A stretch of 23,953 nucleotides of DNA from JAKQIM01 sp964633225. Lineage in GTDB: Bacteria > Chloroflexota > Anaerolineae > Anaerolineales > UBA4823. Shown here piece by piece: positions 21,901 to 23,953 of this stretch. The notes beneath the pieces are model-generated. The model ran no database searches, had not been told where the DNA came from, and saw only the letters and a program-made list of their open reading frames with translations. Position numbers and translations under genes: made by a program. The stretch's first letter is position 1; each line of letters begins with the position of its first letter. The stretch is from positions 1 to 23,953 of the forward strand of contig CAZWFQ010000053.1 of the NCBI GenBank assembly GCA_964633225.1. Direction: 5' to 3'.

Positions 21901-23953
21901 GGCAGGCAGGTAGGTGCTCAAATCGTAGGTGAAGGTGTGGGTGGTTGTGTCGCGGTTGAGGATGACGACGGCGGCATCGGGCGTAGCGGTGTCAATCTCC
22001 TTGCGCCCGTAGGCGTAGACCAGGTCGGTGTCGTCCACCAACAGGGGGTCAAAGGAGCCAGTGCGCAGGGCGGGGTGGTTGTTGCGGGCGGTAGTGAGCA
22101 GGATGTAGTGATCGCGGATGTAATCTTGCCCTTCTGGGGTAGTGAGGTGGTCGTAGAAGGGTTCGTCGCCGACCAGGTCCAGCCAGGGGAAGGGCTGGCG
22201 GTTGTAGGGGTCATCTTCCCATTTGCCGCCGGCGTAGATGGTGGGACCCACCAGACCGACCTCGTCGCCGTAGTAAATTGTGGGGGCGCCGGGCAGGGTG
22301 AGCTGCAAGATGGCGGTGCCGCGCAGGCGCTCGATGGCGTCGCTCCAGTCATAAGCTGGGTTGTTATACAGGCTGGTATTGTTCTCTCCGGTGCGGCTGT
22401 CGAGCATGAAGAGGGCGCGGTTGGTATCGTGGCTGCCGAGCAAGTTCAGCATGGCGTACAGGGCTTCAGCGGGGTAGCGCTCTTGAAGGTCAAGCAGGCG
22501 CTCGTTGAGCTGAGAGGGGGTGAGCTCGTTGATGGGGCCGGCGCTGCTGCCGGTGTTGTGATCGTTATCGGTAAAGGAGCCCTCGCGCCAGAAGCCGAGC
22601 ACGGCGGTGCTGAACTTGTAGTTCATGACGGCATCCCACTCGTCGCCGACAAGCCAGGCGGTGCCGTAGTTCCATTCTTCGCCGACGATGTAGCCTTCGG
22701 GGTTGGCGGTATGGACGGCGGTGCGGAACTCGTCCCAATACAGGTTTTCTGGGTCATTGGTGGTGCCGGGGTCAACGTCGGCGCCGACGTCCAGGCGCCA
22801 GCCGTCGGCGCGAGGGTGGTCATCGTCTACCCAATACATGGCGATGGGATCGCCAGGGCCGGAATAGATCAGGGCGCGTACGGCATCATTGGTTGAATCG
22901 AGCTTGGGCAGGCTGTCGTAACCCCACCAGCTTTCGTAATTGGCACCGTTGGCGACGCCCGTGCTGCTGACGCAGGGACCCGTGCCCGGGGTGACATCGG
23001 TGAAGTAATACCAGTCGCGGTAGGGGCTGGTGTGGCTTTCGCAGGCCCCAACTTCGTCATACCTGCCATAGCGGTCAAAGTAGATGCTGTCGGAAGAAGT
23101 ATGGTTGAAAACGCCATCCAGGATGACCCTGATCCCGCGGGCGTTGGCTCCTTGGACGAGGCTTTCGAACAGGGCCAGGTCGCCGAAGTTGTCATCGACA
23201 ATGCTGTAATCAGTGGCATCGTACTTGTGGTTGGAGGGCGATTCGAAGATGGGGTTGAGGTAGATGGCGGTGATGCCCAGCTCTTCGATGTAATCTAACT
23301 GATCCAGGATGCCCTGCAGGTCGCCGCCGTAGAAGTTCTGGCTGTAGGCGCCTGGGCAGGGGCCAGCGGCATCGCGGGGATCGCAGATGGGCTGGTTCCA
23401 GTTGGCCTGGTTGGAGCGGAAGACGGTGTTCGGCTCATCATAAAAGGCCGTACCGGCTGGGGTGTGGTTGTCAAGATCGCCATCGCGGAAGCGGTCGGGG
23501 AAGATCTGGTAGAAGATGGCGTTCTTGACCCATTCGGGGGTGGTGTAGCCGTCTTTGTAAATGGTGAGCTGCCAGGAGTTGTCTGGGGGTTCATCAAAGG
23601 CTTGCCCCCAGCCGCCGGTGCGGTTGCTGTCGTCTTCATAATAATCGATATCGGTGCCATCGATGGCGATGAAGCGGTACCAATAGATGGTGGAATCGGG
23701 GCTGGCGGGCAAAGTCACTTCCCACCAGTCGTACTGGGTGTCGGAGGCAGCGAGGGCCAGGTTATAGGTGGTATCGGAATCGAGACGGTCGTTCCAGACG
23801 CGCACCTGGGCAGCGGTGAGGTCACCGGCGGCCGCGCGCAGGCGCAAGGTGACGGCAGTGCCGGTGGTAACCGGGCCGCCGGGGGTGCGGTAGAGGGGGT
23901 CACGGCTGTTGTGGCCCAACTCGGCCCACCAGACGGAATTATCGTGGGAGGCG
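18947..23953 (-). CDS. Secreted multidomain GH13 amylase/pullulanase-type enzyme, 5'-partial, interrupted by N gap
   Basis: The frame is open at the right window edge, so the signal peptide is off the window; TAA is at 18947-18949. Visible order: a β-sandwich N-domain (DNSVWWAELGHNSRD, to about 23560); GH13 barrel with region I DGVFNH, nucleophile Asp in GWRLDVGA (22789-22791), acid Glu in VGEEW (22678-22680) and Asp in GSHDTNR (22426-22428); β C-domain; FnIII (about 21490-21762); a QWPP-type β domain (21100-21489); FnIII (20800-21084); CBM20-like starch-binding domain (20479-20796); Big_5-like Ig domain (20152-20442); then Calx-beta repeats (18984-20151) and tail YRVYLTIMFR. GH13 enzymes cut α-glucans; amylopullulanase-like layout suggests extracellular starch or pullulan use, exact specificity unknown. 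The 100 Ns shift the frame, but deleting them plus a 55-bp duplicate restores it. Confidence 0.9.
19218..19407 (-). repeat. Calx-beta direct repeat, copy A (190 bp)
   Basis: Identical by eye to 19709-19898 over all 190 bases. It encodes the end of one Calx-beta domain and the start of the next (EAAITIIDDEALPTVQLAAS and on to SGPAAAPV). Copies start 336 bases (112 codons) apart from copy B, matching one domain. Confidence 0.93.
19554..19608 (-). repeat. Calx-beta direct repeat, copy B, cut by the N gap (55 bp)
   Basis: The last 55 bases of the left contig are identical to the first 55 bases of copies A and C. The copy then runs into Ns. Confidence 0.95.
19609..19708. other. Scaffold gap of 100 Ns
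   Basis: A run of exactly 100 undetermined bases, the usual placeholder for a join of unknown size. It falls inside the repeated Calx-beta segment of the amylase gene. Confidence 0.99.
19709..19898 (-). repeat. Calx-beta direct repeat, copy C (190 bp)
   Basis: Begins at the first base of the right contig and matches copy A for 190 bases, diverging at 19899 (C) versus 19408 (T). Its first 55 bases equal copy B, so B and C may be the same physical copy. Confidence 0.93.

Noticed and set aside
21316..22896. Long plus-strand open frame (526 residues) opposite the GH13 domain
   Set aside because: Low-complexity Gly/Val-rich product, no ribosome site, exactly antisense to conserved GH13 motifs.

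Overview
The window looks like one scaffold from a Chloroflexota genome, probably class Anaerolineae. This is inferred from gene content and protein style: a GC-rich genome, a large cyclase-like/AAA-ATPase/TPR signalling protein, a short actinobacterial-type xylose isomerase, and a huge secreted starch-degrading protein built from FnIII, CBM20-like and Calx-beta modules that ends in a short hydrophobic/basic tail. A run of 100 Ns at 19609-19708 marks a scaffold join, so the source is a draft or metagenome assembly. No phage, transposase, integrase, CRISPR array or rRNA is visible.

Left part (1-4372, plus strand): a D-xylose uptake and isomerisation operon. It holds the 3' end of a periplasmic sugar-binding protein gene, a long intercistronic stem-loop, a double-domain ABC ATPase (xylG-like), a permease (xylH-like) and xylose isomerase (xylA). 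It is closed by a strong bidirectional terminator shared with the convergent gene.

Middle part (4389-13115, minus strand): a DMT/EamA transporter with its own promoter, and a gene train read right to left: uridine kinase, cyclophilin-type prolyl isomerase, VTT/DedA membrane protein, a 1254-residue degenerate class III cyclase-AAA-TPR protein, an M20 metallodipeptidase and a CBS-CBS-ACT protein with its own terminator. The uridine kinase promoter appears to give a leaderless mRNA. A tRNA-Thr(CGT) gene with a clear promoter and terminator lies upstream at 13222-13294.

Right part (13371-23953): a plus-strand GT4 glycosyltransferase overlaps tail to tail with a minus-strand set. That set reads a family 5 solute-binding lipoprotein, a PH-like/SHOCT membrane protein and a SAM methyltransferase, in transcription order. 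Upstream is an MFS transporter whose start codon sits inside a perfect 17-bp palindrome. Beyond it is a very large secreted GH13 amylase/pullulanase-type protein, cut by the window edge at its 5' end and interrupted by the N gap in a Calx-beta repeat. The two contig ends at the gap share an identical 55-bp sequence, and merging them restores one open frame, so the gap is probably a repeat artefact.

The metabolic theme is plant-polymer and sugar use: xylose import and isomerisation plus extracellular starch breakdown, with sugar or peptide transporters nearby. The plus strand is G-rich under genes of both orientations, which points to a replication-strand composition bias. I did not find a convincing new defence or mobile system. 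The most unusual items are the degenerate cyclase scaffold, the palindrome over the MFS start, the recent triplication in the peptidase N-terminus, and the modular amylase with its repeat-broken assembly.
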